Below, piece after piece: positions 8,342 to 17,402 of a stretch of DNA of 64,000 bases. How positions within the stretch are numbered: the first letter of the stretch is position 1; each line of letters begins with the position of its first letter. Source of the stretch: an uncultured Clostridia bacterium (GTDB lineage Bacteria > Bacillota > Clostridia > TANB77 > CAG-508); NCBI GenBank assembly GCA_934180065.1, contig CAKPRA010000004.1, forward strand, positions 1-64,000, in the 5' to 3' direction. Under the pieces are notes generated by a model. The model did no database searches. It was not told the origin of the DNA and saw only the letters and a program-made list of their open reading frames with translations. The translations under genes and the position numbers were made by a program.

Positions 8342-8371
8342 AAGTTGTCAAAGAGAATCGTCCCCATTGAC
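8291..8371 (+). repeat. Inverted pair of GGGGACGGTTC-family repeats
   Basis: TCAATGGGGACGGAGC at 8291 is mirrored by the reverse complement of the family core ending TCCCCATTGAC at 8371. The 81-base unit can fold into a long hairpin with an additional inner inverted repeat. It truncates the gene at 8117 and lies 28 bases ahead of the next gene. Confidence 0.8.
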
Positions 8372-8399
8372 TCGCATAATATTTTTAAGGAGGAGAAAA

Positions 8400-9065
8400 A
8401 TGAAAAAAACTATTTCAATTTTAGGTATAATTTTAATATTGACAGTCAGTTTTCTTGGTTTTTCAGGCTGTGGAAGCAAAGATGAAAACAAGGAAAAAAA
8501 TGAAGATCAAAATGGTACTGCAATAGCAGGTAAAAAAGAAGAATCAAAAGATCCAATAAATGATAACGATTCATATTATTTTATATATGATGGAAAGAAA
8601 TTTAAAGCAGGAGATAAAGTTTCTAGTATAGAAGAAAAAACAGAATTGGTTTTAAGAGAAAAAGAAAAAACAGAAGATGTTCCAGCTAATAAATATATGA
8701 TTGGTGCAGGATATATACAAACAGCAGAAAAGAAGACTTCTTTTTATGTAACACCATATAATACAGAAAATTCAGCAGTAAAAATTCCAGATACATACAT
8801 AGGCGGTTTTGATTTAAATTCAACTAATCTAAAAAATGATAGCAAATTAGCCGATGTTGAAGTTGTTGGAGGATTAAAATTAGGATCTTCATTTGAAGAT
8901 GTAAAAAAAGTATTCGGAGAAACTGAAGATATATATGAAGGAACAAATTATGATCAATATACATATAAATCAAAAGAAGTATATAGATCTTATGTATTCA
9001 AATTCAGTAAAGATGAGAAGAAAGTTATAGAAATTACTTGGAAAAACTTAGTTTTTAATAAATAA
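8400..9065 (+). CDS. Lipoprotein with G-x-K-L-G-x-x-x-x-D-V motif
   Basis: A 221-residue predicted lipoprotein: Lys-rich start, hydrophobic helix, lipobox FSGC with Cys at about residue 23, then a Lys/Glu-rich linker. The C-terminal domain has GGLKLGSSFEDVKKVFGETED, the same unit found twice in the protein at 7000, followed by an aromatic beta-rich stretch ending ITWKN. ATG 8400 follows AAGGAGG (8388-8394); an upstream in-frame ATG at 8277 would run through the repeat and is rejected. Together with 7000 and 8117 it forms a small cluster of surface proteins of unknown role. Confidence 0.7.
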   Translation: MKKTISILGIILILTVSFLGFSGCGSKDENKEKNEDQNGTAIAGKKEESKDPINDNDSYYFIYDGKKFKAGDKVSSIEEKTELVLREKEKTEDVPANKYMIGAGYIQTAEKKTSFYVTPYNTENSAVKIPDTYIGGFDLNSTNLKNDSKLADVEVVGGLKLGSSFEDVKKVFGETEDIYEGTNYDQYTYKSKEVYRSYVFKFSKDEKKVIEITWKNLVFNK

Positions 9066-9506
9066 GTCAATGGGGACGGTTCTTTTTGACAACTTTAAAA
9101 CTAACTTCTTCAGGCTCTTAGTCAAGAGTCTTGGTTAAGAAGTTAAAAATATGACTTTTGGTCAAGAGCTGGGATAAATGAGTTGAAAAATATGGCTCTT
9201 ATTTAAGAGCTGGGGTGAATGAGTTGAAAAATACTTATTCGCTCTTTTTTTTTACCATTTTTAAAATTGTAAGCGAAATTAATGATATTTTATTATAAGT
9301 ATGCATTTTATAATACCTCCTTAGTGTTAGGTTTTGTTGCTTAAATTCTATAAGGTAATTTAAATAAGTGCATATTTGGGGCAAAAAACATGTTGGAGTT
9401 TTATCACCTAAACACTTATTATGTAAATCGTCTTAAAAATTCCTGAAGTTGTCAAAGAGAACCGTCCCCATTGACAAACTTGTCAAAGAGAACCGTCCCC
9501 ATTGAC
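9066..9506 (+). repeat. Repeat-bounded block with three family copies
   Basis: One forward copy (9066-9090, GTCAATGGGGACGGTTC type) and two tandem reverse copies (9451-9475 and 9482-9506) bracket 360 bases with no gene. More decayed fragments (CCATTGACCGCCATTG) follow to about 9525. Inside are a 40-base tandem repeat (9121-9240) and AT-rich sequence. The block abuts the lipoprotein stop at 9065 and nearly reaches the dacF-like stop at 9527 on the other strand, so it fills the space between two gene 3' ends. Confidence 0.75.
9121..9240 (+). repeat. Three tandem 40-base repeats
   Basis: Units 9121-9160, 9161-9200 and 9201-9240 align end to end with the shared pattern (G)TCAAGAGCTGGG ... GAGTTGAAAAATATG. 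Units two and three are closest; the first is more diverged. No open frame spans them. Confidence 0.65.
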
Positions 9507-9526
9507 TGCCCATTGACCGCCATTGC

Positions 9527-10795
9527 CTAAATTCTGAGCAAACTAATCCATCTTTTAAATAAATAAGAACTCATATTTGCAAAACTGTTTTTCTTTACAG
9601 TTTTATCTGAAACTATATCAACACTACATAACTGTTTTCCATCAAGAAAATAATTAATCTCTCCAATTTTTTCTCCTTTTGAGATAGGAGCTGCTATAGT
9701 ATCAGGAATATTTACTTCTTGCACTATTTTTGATTCCTGACCTTTTGGAATTAAAATGGATTTTGTATTTGAAAATGTAGCATTTATTCTGCTCTCAACG
9801 CCCCTTTGTACAGATACAGTTTTTAATATATCATTGCTTGTTGATAATTGGCTAGATGTATAGTTTTTAAATCCATAATCTAGTAATGTTTTTGCCTCTG
9901 AAAATCTAAGAGCTGTTGATGGAGCCTTCATTATAACAGCAATTAAATTCAAGTTATCTCTAGTAGCACTTGCAGATAAGTTATATAATGCAAGACTTGT
10001 AGATCCTGTCTTTAAACCGGTGCAACCTTCATAATTTCTAACTAATTTATTTGTATTAACAAGTTGAGATTTTCCATCACGAATTGAATCCATCCAAATA
10101 GTGGTATAATTTTTTATTGAAGGGTGATTATTTAATAATTCTCTAGACATTATTGCAATATCATGAGCACTTGTAACATGACCATCTTCATCAATACCAT
10201 GGCAATTTTTAAAATGAGTATCATTCATTCCAAGCTCTTTAGCTCTAGCATTCATTTTTTCGACAAAATTTTCTGTACTTCCACATAAATATTCAGCCAT
10301 AGCAACAGTACAGTCATTTGCAGAAACAACACACATACATTTTAACATTTCATTAACAGAAAGATTTTCTGTTGTCGTAAGCCAAATCTGTGAACCTCCC
10401 ATAGAGCTTGCGTTTTCACTACATGGAACTTTATCATCAAGTTTGATTTTGCCAGAATCAAGCTCTTCCATAATTAGTAATATAGACATTATTTTCGTCA
10501 CACTTGCTGGGCGTAATTGCTCATGAATATTGTGCTCATATAAAATTTGACCAGAATCTTGGTCAATTAAAATAGCTGATCCAGACTGTAAATTTAGAGG
10601 ATTCTCTTTTGATGTATTATTTTCATTATTATCTGTATTTTGTGTATCTGTTTCACCTGTTGAAGTTTCTAATGTATCTTCATAATTAGACCAAGCATAT
10701 GAGTCTAAAGCCAAAGCAGTAGTATTTATGCTTGTTATAATTGATAAAATGAACAAAACAGATAATGTTTTTATAATTAAAGATTTATAGTTCAT
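9527..10795 (-). CDS. dacF: D-alanyl-D-alanine carboxypeptidase (DacF/PBP5-like)
   Basis: A 422-residue low-molecular-weight penicillin-binding protein that trims the terminal D-Ala from peptidoglycan stem peptides. A signal peptide covers residues 1-30. The serine active site is complete: SVTK at 98-101, SAN at 158-160 and KTG at 262-264. The C-terminal beta-rich domain and final amphipathic stretch (SYLFKRWISLLRI) fit membrane attachment as in PBP5/DacF. It lies 75 bases downstream of the VanW-family gene on the same strand, probably as one cell-wall operon. Its stop is next to the repeat cluster ending at 9506. Confidence 0.9.
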   Translation of the reverse strand: MNYKSLIIKTLSVLFILSIITSINTTALALDSYAWSNYEDTLETSTGETDTQNTDNNENNTSKENPLNLQSGSAILIDQDSGQILYEHNIHEQLRPASVTKIMSILLIMEELDSGKIKLDDKVPCSENASSMGGSQIWLTTTENLSVNEMLKCMCVVSANDCTVAMAEYLCGSTENFVEKMNARAKELGMNDTHFKNCHGIDEDGHVTSAHDIAIMSRELLNNHPSIKNYTTIWMDSIRDGKSQLVNTNKLVRNYEGCTGLKTGSTSLALYNLSASATRDNLNLIAVIMKAPSTALRFSEAKTLLDYGFKNYTSSQLSTSNDILKTVSVQRGVESRINATFSNTKSILIPKGQESKIVQEVNIPDTIAAPISKGEKIGEINYFLDGKQLCSVDIVSDKTVKKNSFANMSSYLFKRWISLLRI

Positions 10796-10870
10796 AAAAG
10801 CCTCCGATTTTAATTAATTTATTAAAGTATATTAAAAATAAATAAAAAAATGAGTATTTACTGTTACTTT

Positions 10871-11599
10871 TTAGCCTAAGAAAACTAATTTTATATATAC
10901 TGTTTTTCCATCTGATGTAGCATAAATTTTTAGGTCTTTTGTGGAATTATTTTTAAATTTAAAATCCTTATTTCCGTGAGCAATTGCGGCATCTTTTCCT
11001 TCAGGAACATAATTTACTTTTTTACCATGAGGGTGACGCTCTGTAACTTCCAAATCAGGTACAGCAAGAACAGCATTATATAAAGTTGAACTAACTTGGC
11101 AATTTCCACCGCCAAGAGCCTGAATTACTTTCTCGCCAACAATAACATCAGCTTTTTTATATCCATCAGCTTCTGTAGATTTTCCGGTTGTTTCGCAAAA
11201 GGAGAATGTTTCACCTGCTTTTACAACAACATCATTTATTTTAGAGCATGTTAATTGAATATTATTCGCTCTATTACTTGATTTAGTTTTTATTTGTGTA
11301 GTAAATTCTGAAGCGACAGATTCTGTCTGAGCAGGTGGATTAGCAGGAGGTTGATTAACATCAGTATTATTATCTTGTGTAGGATTATTGTTTTCATTTG
11401 TATTAGATGGATTTTCTAATGTATTTGGAGTTGAATTTTCAATAGGATTTTGATTATCTATAATGTTATTATTTGTAATTGAAGTACTGGTTCGATTTAC
11501 AGAAACATTTGAGTTTGTGTCAGGTGTTTTTTTATTTTCACACCCAGTAAAAGCCAGTAAAGTCAAAAAAACAGTAAATGTAATACATATTTTTTTCAT
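10871..11599 (-). CDS. VanW-family lipoprotein
   Basis: A 242-residue protein. A lipobox LAFTGC puts the lipidated Cys at residue 20, followed by about 75 residues of Asn/Thr/Pro-rich linker. Residues about 115-235 match the VanW family: FSFCETTG, GYKKADVIVGE, GGGNCQVSSTLYNAVL, ERHPHGKKVNYVP, and DAAIAHGNKDFKFKN. VanW genes accompany some vancomycin resistance clusters but are widespread, and their activity is unresolved; there is no sign of a van cluster here. It is upstream of the D,D-carboxypeptidase gene in the same orientation, which supports a peptidoglycan-related role. It diverges from addA. Confidence 0.85.
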   Translation of the reverse strand: MKKICITFTVFLTLLAFTGCENKKTPDTNSNVSVNRTSTSITNNNIIDNQNPIENSTPNTLENPSNTNENNNPTQDNNTDVNQPPANPPAQTESVASEFTTQIKTKSSNRANNIQLTCSKINDVVVKAGETFSFCETTGKSTEADGYKKADVIVGEKVIQALGGGNCQVSSTLYNAVLAVPDLEVTERHPHGKKVNYVPEGKDAAIAHGNKDFKFKNNSTKDLKIYATSDGKTVYIKLVFLG

Positions 11600-11738
11600 A
11601 AAATTTTAATCCTTTCTTTTATAGGTATTTTTTTTATTATTTTCAATTGAGAGAAAAAATATTCAAAATTTAAAAAATGAAATTGTAATAAAAACTTAAA
11701 GATGATATTATATAAATGCAAAAGATAAGGAGGAAAAA

Positions 11739-14700
11739 ATGGCAGACGTTAAGTGGACAAATGAACAAAAAGATGCAATATTTGACAAAGGTTCAAACAT
11801 ATTAGTAGCAGCAGCTGCTGGAAGTGGTAAAACTGCGGTATTAGTAGAGCGTATTATTAACAAGGTTATAAATGAAAATGTTGATATAGATAAAATTCTA
11901 GTAGTTACTTTTACAAATGCTGCAGCAAGTGAAATGAGAGAGCGTATACTAGAAGCTATTTATAAAAAAATGGAAGAGCTTCCTGATAATAAAAACTTAC
12001 AAAAACAAGTTATTTTAATTAATAAAGCAAGCATTTGTACAATAGATTCATTTTGCTTAGATGTTATAAGAAACAACTTTTTTGAAATAGATGTATCTGC
12101 AAATTTCAGAGTAGCAGATACAACCGAAATAGAGCTATTAAAACAAGAAGTGATTGATGATATTTTTGAGGAAAAATATATATCAAATGATAAAAAATTC
12201 TTAAAATTAATAAACACATATACAACATACAGAGATGATGAACCCCTAAAAGAGCTGTTATTGAATATTTTTCGATATATCCAAAGCAACCCATTTCCAA
12301 ATCAATGGCTTCATGAAAAAATTGAAATGTTTAATTTAAATAAATCTGATGATTTTTCAAATACTTTATGGGGAAAGATTTTATTAGAAAATTTAAACCA
12401 AGAGCTTTCAGATTATGTTATAAATTTAAAGAAAATAGAGCGTGATTTAGCAAGATTTGAAGAGCTAGAAAAATACAGATTAGTAATTAGTGAAGATATA
12501 ATAAATTTAGAATATGTGCAAGAAAATCTTGGCTCATGGGACAATGCCTATGAAAAAGCTTCAAATATAAAATGGACAAATTGGCCAAAAGATTCAAAAA
12601 TTACATTAGAGCTAAAAGAAACAGCAAAAAGCTTAAGAGATTCTATAAAAAATAAATACAAAAAAACTATTTCTAAAGTTTTATTATATAATTCTAAAGA
12701 GGCTAATGAAAACATTTATAATATGTATGAAATATTAAAAGATGTAGAAACATTGGTATTAGAGTTCTCAGAGCAGTTTGCTTTAAGAAAAAAAGAAAAA
12801 AATATGGTAGATTTTAATGATATAGAGCATTTTGCGTTAAATATTTTAGTAAAAAGAAATGATGATGGAACAATTGAAGAAACCGATATTGCTAAAAAAT
12901 ATAAGGAAAAATTTACCGAAATAGCAATAGATGAATATCAAGACAGTAACTATGTGCAGGAATATATATTAACAAGTGTATCTAAAGGAAATAATGTTTT
13001 CATGGTAGGGGACGTAAAACAAAGTATTTATAAATTTAGACAAGCATGTCCAGATTTGTTTTTAGAGAAATATAATAAATATAATCTGAAAAATGAAAAT
13101 ATAGTTAATGGTCAAAAAATTCAATTGTTTAAGAATTTCAGAAGTAGGTCAAATATTTTAGATGTTACAAATATAATATTTGAAAATATTATGAGCGAAA
13201 AACTTGGAGATATAAAATATGATAAAACCGAATTTTTAAATTTAGGTGCAGATTATAAAGAACCATCAGATTCTGAAATAAAAAATTTTGCAGGGAAAAC
13301 TGAGCTTCATGTAATTGATTTAAAAGAGCCGGAAATTAATGTTTTTAAAGACATTCAAGAAGATGAAGAGGAAGAAGATAATTCTAATCAAGAAAGAATA
13401 GAAGATGTTGTATTAGAAGCAAGGTTTGTTGCTAGAGAAATCAAAAAATTAATTGATAGTGACTATATGGTTTTTGATAAAAAAACAAAAGAATATAGAC
13501 ACATTACATACAAAGATATAGCCCTTTTGTTAAGAGCAACATCAGTAACAGCTCCTATATATGAAAATGAAATAGCTAAATTGAATATGCCAGTTTTTAG
13601 TGATGTATCTTCTGAATATCTTGAATCAATGGAAATTCAGACCATAATGGCAACATTAAAAATCATAGATAATCCAATGCAAGACATTCCACTTGTAACA
13701 GTTTTAAGGTCTGTAATTGGAGGGTTTACAGATAATGAATTAGTAAAGATTCGTTTAAAAAATAAAAAGCAATCATTTTATAAATCACTAGAAGAATATG
13801 ATGGTGATGATAATTTAAAATCAAAGATTGATGTTTTTTTACTTAGTATAAAAAAGTGGCAAGAGCAAGAAAAATACATGGCTCTTGATGAGCTTATTTG
13901 GCAAATATATATAGATACACAATTTTATAATTATGTAACATTAATGCCAAATGGAGCATTAAGACAAGCTAATTTGAAAATGCTTTTTGAAAGAGCAAAA
14001 CAGTATGAAAGCGCTAGTTTTAAAGGGTTATTTAATTTTATAAGTTTTATAGATAAACTTCATACAAGCAGTGGTGACCTATCCTCTGCAAAATTAATTG
14101 GAGAAAATGAAAATGTAATTAGAATAATGAGTATTCATAAAAGTAAAGGTCTAGAATTTCCAGTTGTCTACTTATGTGGAACAGGAAAACAGTTTAATAT
14201 GCAAGATTTAAATAAAAATATTTTATTACATCAAGATTTGGGAATAGGACCTAAATATATAAATAACGAGAGAAACATTGAGTATAATACTTTGGCAAAA
14301 GAAGCCATAAAAATACAAACAAAATTAGAATCTTTATCTGAAGAAATGAGAGTATTATATGTGGCTCTAACAAGAGCAAAAGAAAAGCTTATAATAACAG
14401 GAATTTGTAAGGATGCAGATAAATCATTTAAGGAAAAGCAAGACTTAATTAGCACTTATAAAGCTGTATCAAATAACAATGAAATAAGTGCATCAATTAT
14501 AAAACAATATAAAACATATTTGGATTGGATTACATTAGTTTATTTTAATAATATAAATATTATAAAAGATTATATAGATTTAGAAATACATAAAAAAACT
14601 GATTTAATAAAAGAATTTGAAAAAAGTAAAGAGCAAGTTCTAGAGCGTGATATTTTCAAAGAGCTTAAACAAAAATCTAAAAATGTAAAAAGTGAAGATA

Positions 14701-15488
14701 TTGAACAATTGAAAGATAAAATATTGTGGTCATATAAATATGCAGACTCTGTTGAGATTCCAACTAAGACATCTGTTACAAAAATAAAGGAGCTTTCAAA
14801 TGAAGAAAATATTGTAAGTATAGAAGAGCTAGAGGAACAGAAAGAATTCAAAAAGGAAATGGCAAAACCTAAATTTTTAAATGAAGAAGAGAAACTTTCA
14901 GCAGCACAAAAAGGTACATTAATGCATTTATGTTTTCAAAGGCTTGATCATACTAGAGATTATACAAAAGCACAGATACAGGACTTTGTGCAAGATTTGG
15001 TAAATAGAAATATAATAACAAAATTAGAAGCAGATAGCATTAATATAAATAAGCTTTTTGATTATACTAATTCAAGCTTATGGAAAGAGCTTAAATTGGC
15101 TAAGAAAGTTTATAAAGAGCAACCATTTTATATTAATTTAAAATCAAAAGATATTTATAATAATAATTCAAATGAAAATATTCTAGTTCAAGGAATTATA
15201 GATTTATATTATATAAATAAAAATGATGAAATAATTTTAGTTGATTATAAAACTGATTGGATTGAAGAAGGAGAAGAGCTTAAGCTGGTTGAGAAATATG
15301 CCAAACAGCTAGAAATATATAAAAATGCATTAGAGCAAGCATTAGGTAAAAAAGTAAACAAAAAATATATTTATTCTGTGTCAATGGGGACGGTTCTCCT
15401 TGACACGTCTTGTCAAAAAGTGTCAATAGGGACGGTTCTCCCTGACACGTCTTGTCAAAAAGAACCGTCCCCATTGACCGCCAATTGA
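11739..15488 (+). CDS. addA: ATP-dependent helicase/nuclease AddA with repeat-encoded tail
   Basis: A 1249-residue UvrD-type helicase with a RecB-type nuclease, the AddA subunit of the double-strand-break repair complex. Visible: Walker A AAAGSGKT (residues 25-32), helicase motif II IDEYQDSN near 400, late motif VALTRAKEK near 875, and the nuclease core LVDYKTD near 1170 preceded by GTLMHLCFQRLDH. After KKYIYS the last 35 or so residues (SMGTVLLDTS ...) are translated from repeats at 15379-15480, so the natural C-terminus has been replaced. The usual partner gene addB is not upstream (that neighbour is vanW on the other strand) nor elsewhere in this window. Confidence 0.95.
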   Translation: MADVKWTNEQKDAIFDKGSNILVAAAAGSGKTAVLVERIINKVINENVDIDKILVVTFTNAAASEMRERILEAIYKKMEELPDNKNLQKQVILINKASICTIDSFCLDVIRNNFFEIDVSANFRVADTTEIELLKQEVIDDIFEEKYISNDKKFLKLINTYTTYRDDEPLKELLLNIFRYIQSNPFPNQWLHEKIEMFNLNKSDDFSNTLWGKILLENLNQELSDYVINLKKIERDLARFEELEKYRLVISEDIINLEYVQENLGSWDNAYEKASNIKWTNWPKDSKITLELKETAKSLRDSIKNKYKKTISKVLLYNSKEANENIYNMYEILKDVETLVLEFSEQFALRKKEKNMVDFNDIEHFALNILVKRNDDGTIEETDIAKKYKEKFTEIAIDEYQDSNYVQEYILTSVSKGNNVFMVGDVKQSIYKFRQACPDLFLEKYNKYNLKNENIVNGQKIQLFKNFRSRSNILDVTNIIFENIMSEKLGDIKYDKTEFLNLGADYKEPSDSEIKNFAGKTELHVIDLKEPEINVFKDIQEDEEEEDNSNQERIEDVVLEARFVAREIKKLIDSDYMVFDKKTKEYRHITYKDIALLLRATSVTAPIYENEIAKLNMPVFSDVSSEYLESMEIQTIMATLKIIDNPMQDIPLVTVLRSVIGGFTDNELVKIRLKNKKQSFYKSLEEYDGDDNLKSKIDVFLLSIKKWQEQEKYMALDELIWQIYIDTQFYNYVTLMPNGALRQANLKMLFERAKQYESASFKGLFNFISFIDKLHTSSGDLSSAKLIGENENVIRIMSIHKSKGLEFPVVYLCGTGKQFNMQDLNKNILLHQDLGIGPKYINNERNIEYNTLAKEAIKIQTKLESLSEEMRVLYVALTRAKEKLIITGICKDADKSFKEKQDLISTYKAVSNNNEISASIIKQYKTYLDWITLVYFNNINIIKDYIDLEIHKKTDLIKEFEKSKEQVLERDIFKELKQKSKNVKSEDIEQLKDKILWSYKYADSVEIPTKTSVTKIKELSNEENIVSIEELEEQKEFKKEMAKPKFLNEEEKLSAAQKGTLMHLCFQRLDHTRDYTKAQIQDFVQDLVNRNIITKLEADSININKLFDYTNSSLWKELKLAKKVYKEQPFYINLKSKDIYNNNSNENILVQGIIDLYYINKNDEIILVDYKTDWIEEGEELKLVEKYAKQLEIYKNALEQALGKKVNKKYIYSVSMGTVLLDTSCQKVSIGTVLPDTSCQKEPSPLTAN
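15379..15480 (+). repeat. Three family repeats forming the addA 3' end
   Basis: Two forward copies in tandem (15379-15404 and 15421-15446, GGGACGGTTCTCC type, each ending TTGACACGTCTTGTCA or CTGACACGTCTTGTCA) and one reverse copy (AGAACCGTCCCCATTGAC, about 15454-15478). Decayed ATTGACC fragments continue to about 15515, just ahead of rqcP. All three copies are inside the addA frame. Confidence 0.85.
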
Positions 15489-15531
15489 CCACCAATTGAC
15501 CGGCCAGATTGACACATGAAAGGAGTTTTTT

Positions 15532-15768
15532 ATGAGGTTAGATAAATTTCTTAAAATATCAAGAGTTATAAAAAGAAGAACTGTAGCTAATGAGGCTGCA
15601 GATAATGGAAGAGTTTCTGTTAACGGAAAAGTTGTAAAACCAAGCTATGAAGTGAAGATTGGTGATATTGTAGAAATACAATTTGGAGATAAAATTAGTA
15701 AGTTTGAAATTATTGAAATTCCAAAAGTTCAAGGGAAAAATATGGGAGAGCTTATTAAAATCTTGTAA
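15532..15768 (+). CDS. rqcP: S4-domain RNA-binding protein RqcP (YabO)
   Basis: A 78-residue protein that is essentially one S4 RNA-binding domain: MRLDKFLKISRVIKRRTVAN, then NGRVSVNGKVVKPSYEVKIGD. Size and sequence match RqcP, which assists RqcH in adding C-terminal alanine tails to nascent chains on split 50S subunits. Heat-shock Hsp15 is a longer relative and less likely. AGGAG at 15521-15525 supports the start. It lies 43 bases after addA, with decayed repeats in between. Confidence 0.85.
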   Translation: MRLDKFLKISRVIKRRTVANEAADNGRVSVNGKVVKPSYEVKIGDIVEIQFGDKISKFEIIEIPKVQGKNMGELIKIL

Positions 15769-15774
15769 AATATG

Positions 15775-15803
15775 TTGACAAAGAAAAAATTTAATGCTAA
15801 CAT
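15775..15803 (+). promoter_or_regulatory. Promoter of the tyrS T-box leader
   Basis: TTGACA at 15775-15780, a 17-base spacer, and TAACAT at 15798-15803 preceded by TGC (extended -10). It lies just after rqcP and upstream of the T-box. Confidence 0.7.
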
Positions 15804-15810
15804 ATAAAAC

Positions 15811-16030
15811 AATTAAAATAACTATGTTAAAAAGAAAATTAGTAGAAATCTATAATTCAAAATAAAGAGAGATAATGGTTGGTGTTAATTATCAGAATAT
15901 AGATTCCGAATTACAATTCTTATAGTAGTTACGTTAAAGATTACGAAAATCTAAAATAAGGCAAAGTAAAATTTGTAAAAAAAGGTGGTACCACGAGCTA
16001 ATTCGTCCTTTAGGATTAATTAGCTCTTTT
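15811..16030 (+). promoter_or_regulatory. T-box leader controlling tyrS
   Basis: A tRNA-sensing leader. The conserved antiterminator core GGTGGTACCACG is at 15984-15995, with the AATTCGTCCTTT segment after it. A competing terminator pairs GAGCTAATT (from 15995) with AATTAGCTC, ending about 16026, followed by T residues. Upstream, AGAGAG and GGTTGGTG elements at 15866-15884 belong to stem I. From the gene downstream, the specifier should be a Tyr codon; TAC triplets occur at suitable places (in GAATTACAATTC and GTTACG) but the choice needs a structure model. Uncharged tRNA-Tyr should raise tyrS expression. Confidence 0.9.
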
Positions 16031-16167
16031 TGTGTATAATGGAATTTCTATTATAACATTATAAAAATTATAAAAAAAGCAATGCCACAAAAAGAGAAAT
16101 AGTTTGAAAGAAATAAAAAGCTTTCATAGCTATATGTGCCTTTAGAAAGAAAGGAAGGGAATTTATT

Positions 16168-17331
16168 ATGAAAGAATTAGATTTAATTAAAAGAAAAGCA
16201 GTTCAAATTATCTCCGAAGAGGATTTAGAGAAAAAGTTAAAATCAGGAAAAAAACTAGTCATTAAGCTAGGTGCTGATCCAAGTAGACCAGATTTACATT
16301 TAGGTCATACAGTTGTTTTAAAAGCACTAAAATCATTCCAAGATATGGGACATGAAGTTGTTTTTGTTATTGGAGATTATACAGCTATGATTGGAGATCC
16401 AACAGGTAAAAACAAAACAAGACCAGCATTAACATATGAACAAGCTCATTCCGCAGGTGAAAGCTATTTTAAACAAGTAACTAAAATACTTGATCCTGAA
16501 AAAACAAGAATTGTCTTTAATTCTGATTGGTTAGCAAAACTAAATTTAAAAGATGTATTGAATTTAGCAAGTAAATATACTGTTGCAAGACTTCTAGAAA
16601 GAGATGACTTTAAAAATAGATATGAAAATAATTTACCATTAAGTATGCACGAAATGTTTTATCCATTAATGCAAGGTTATGATTCTGTAGCATTAAATGC
16701 AGATATAGAGATTGGTGGAACAGATCAAACATTTAATTTATTAGTTGGTAGAGAGCTACAAAAAAATTATGAGCAAGAGCCTCAAGTTGTTATTACTTTC
16801 CCATTATTAGTAGGGCTTGATGGAAAAGAAAAAATGAGTAAATCATTAGGAAACTATATTGGAATAGATGAAGCTCCAGAAGTAATGTATGAAAAAGCTA
16901 TGAAAATTCCTGATGATGTATTATTTGATTATTTTAAATTAACAACAGATGTTGATTTAGTAAAAGCACAAGAGCTAATATCTTCTGATATAATTTCAGC
17001 ACACAAATTATATGCTGAACAAATAATTACAATGTACCATGGAGCTGAATTTGTAAAACAAGCAGAAGAGCGTTATACGCAAGTTGCCAAAGGTGGAATT
17101 CCTGAAGATATTAAAGAATTTAATTTAAGCTCTGAATGTACAGAAATTAAGCTTTGTGATGTTTTGGTAAAAGTAGGTTTCGCAAGCTCTAAAAGTGAAG
17201 CAAGAAGAATGATTCAAGGCAATGGTGTTAAAATTAATTCTGAAGTAGTAAATGATATAAATGCAGATATTAAACCATCTGAAGAGCCTGTTATTCAATT
17301 TGGAAAAAATAAATTTATAAAAATAAAATAA
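16168..17331 (+). CDS. tyrS: Tyrosyl-tRNA synthetase (TyrZ-like class)
   Basis: A 387-residue class I synthetase that charges tRNA-Tyr. The HIGH-type motif is DLHLGHT near residue 46-52, the KMSKS motif is EKMSKS near 222, and [14 protein letters not shown] binds tyrosine. The C-terminus is an S4 domain ([16 protein letters not shown]). The [13 protein letters not shown] start and shorter body place it with the second bacterial TyrRS type, such as Bacillus TyrZ, rather than the standard TyrS. It is controlled by the T-box upstream. Confidence 0.95.
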   Translation: MKELDLIKRKAVQIISEEDLEKKLKSGKKLVIKLGADPSRPDLHLGHTVVLKALKSFQDMGHEVVFVIGDYTAMIGDPTGKNKTRPALTYEQAHSAGESYFKQVTKILDPEKTRIVFNSDWLAKLNLKDVLNLASKYTVARLLERDDFKNRYENNLPLSMHEMFYPLMQGYDSVALNADIEIGGTDQTFNLLVGRELQKNYEQEPQVVITFPLLVGLDGKEKMSKSLGNYIGIDEAPEVMYEKAMKIPDDVLFDYFKLTTDVDLVKAQELISSDIISAHKLYAEQIITMYHGAEFVKQAEERYTQVAKGGIPEDIKEFNLSSECTEIKLCDVLVKVGFASSKSEARRMIQGNGVKINSEVVNDINADIKPSEEPVIQFGKNKFIKIK

Positions 17332-17402
17332 AACATAACATAAATTTACAAGTAGATAATAAGATTTATAAAATAATAATCACGCAAAATTAGGAGGAAA
17401 AG

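Noticed and set aside
8277..8399. Lipoprotein start at ATG 8277
   Set aside because: The segment is the palindromic repeat; ATG 8400 has AAGGAGG and a proper signal sequence.
9121..9240. CRISPR-like array
   Set aside because: Only three adjacent 40-base units with no spacers; a tandem repeat.
10871..11599. Vancomycin resistance from a VanW gene
   Set aside because: No vanH, vanA/B-type ligase, vanX or regulators are present; VanW-family proteins are widespread without resistance.
15280..15495. Minus-strand frame over the addA 3' end
   Set aside because: It arises from the near-palindromic repeats read backwards and the addA coding strand.
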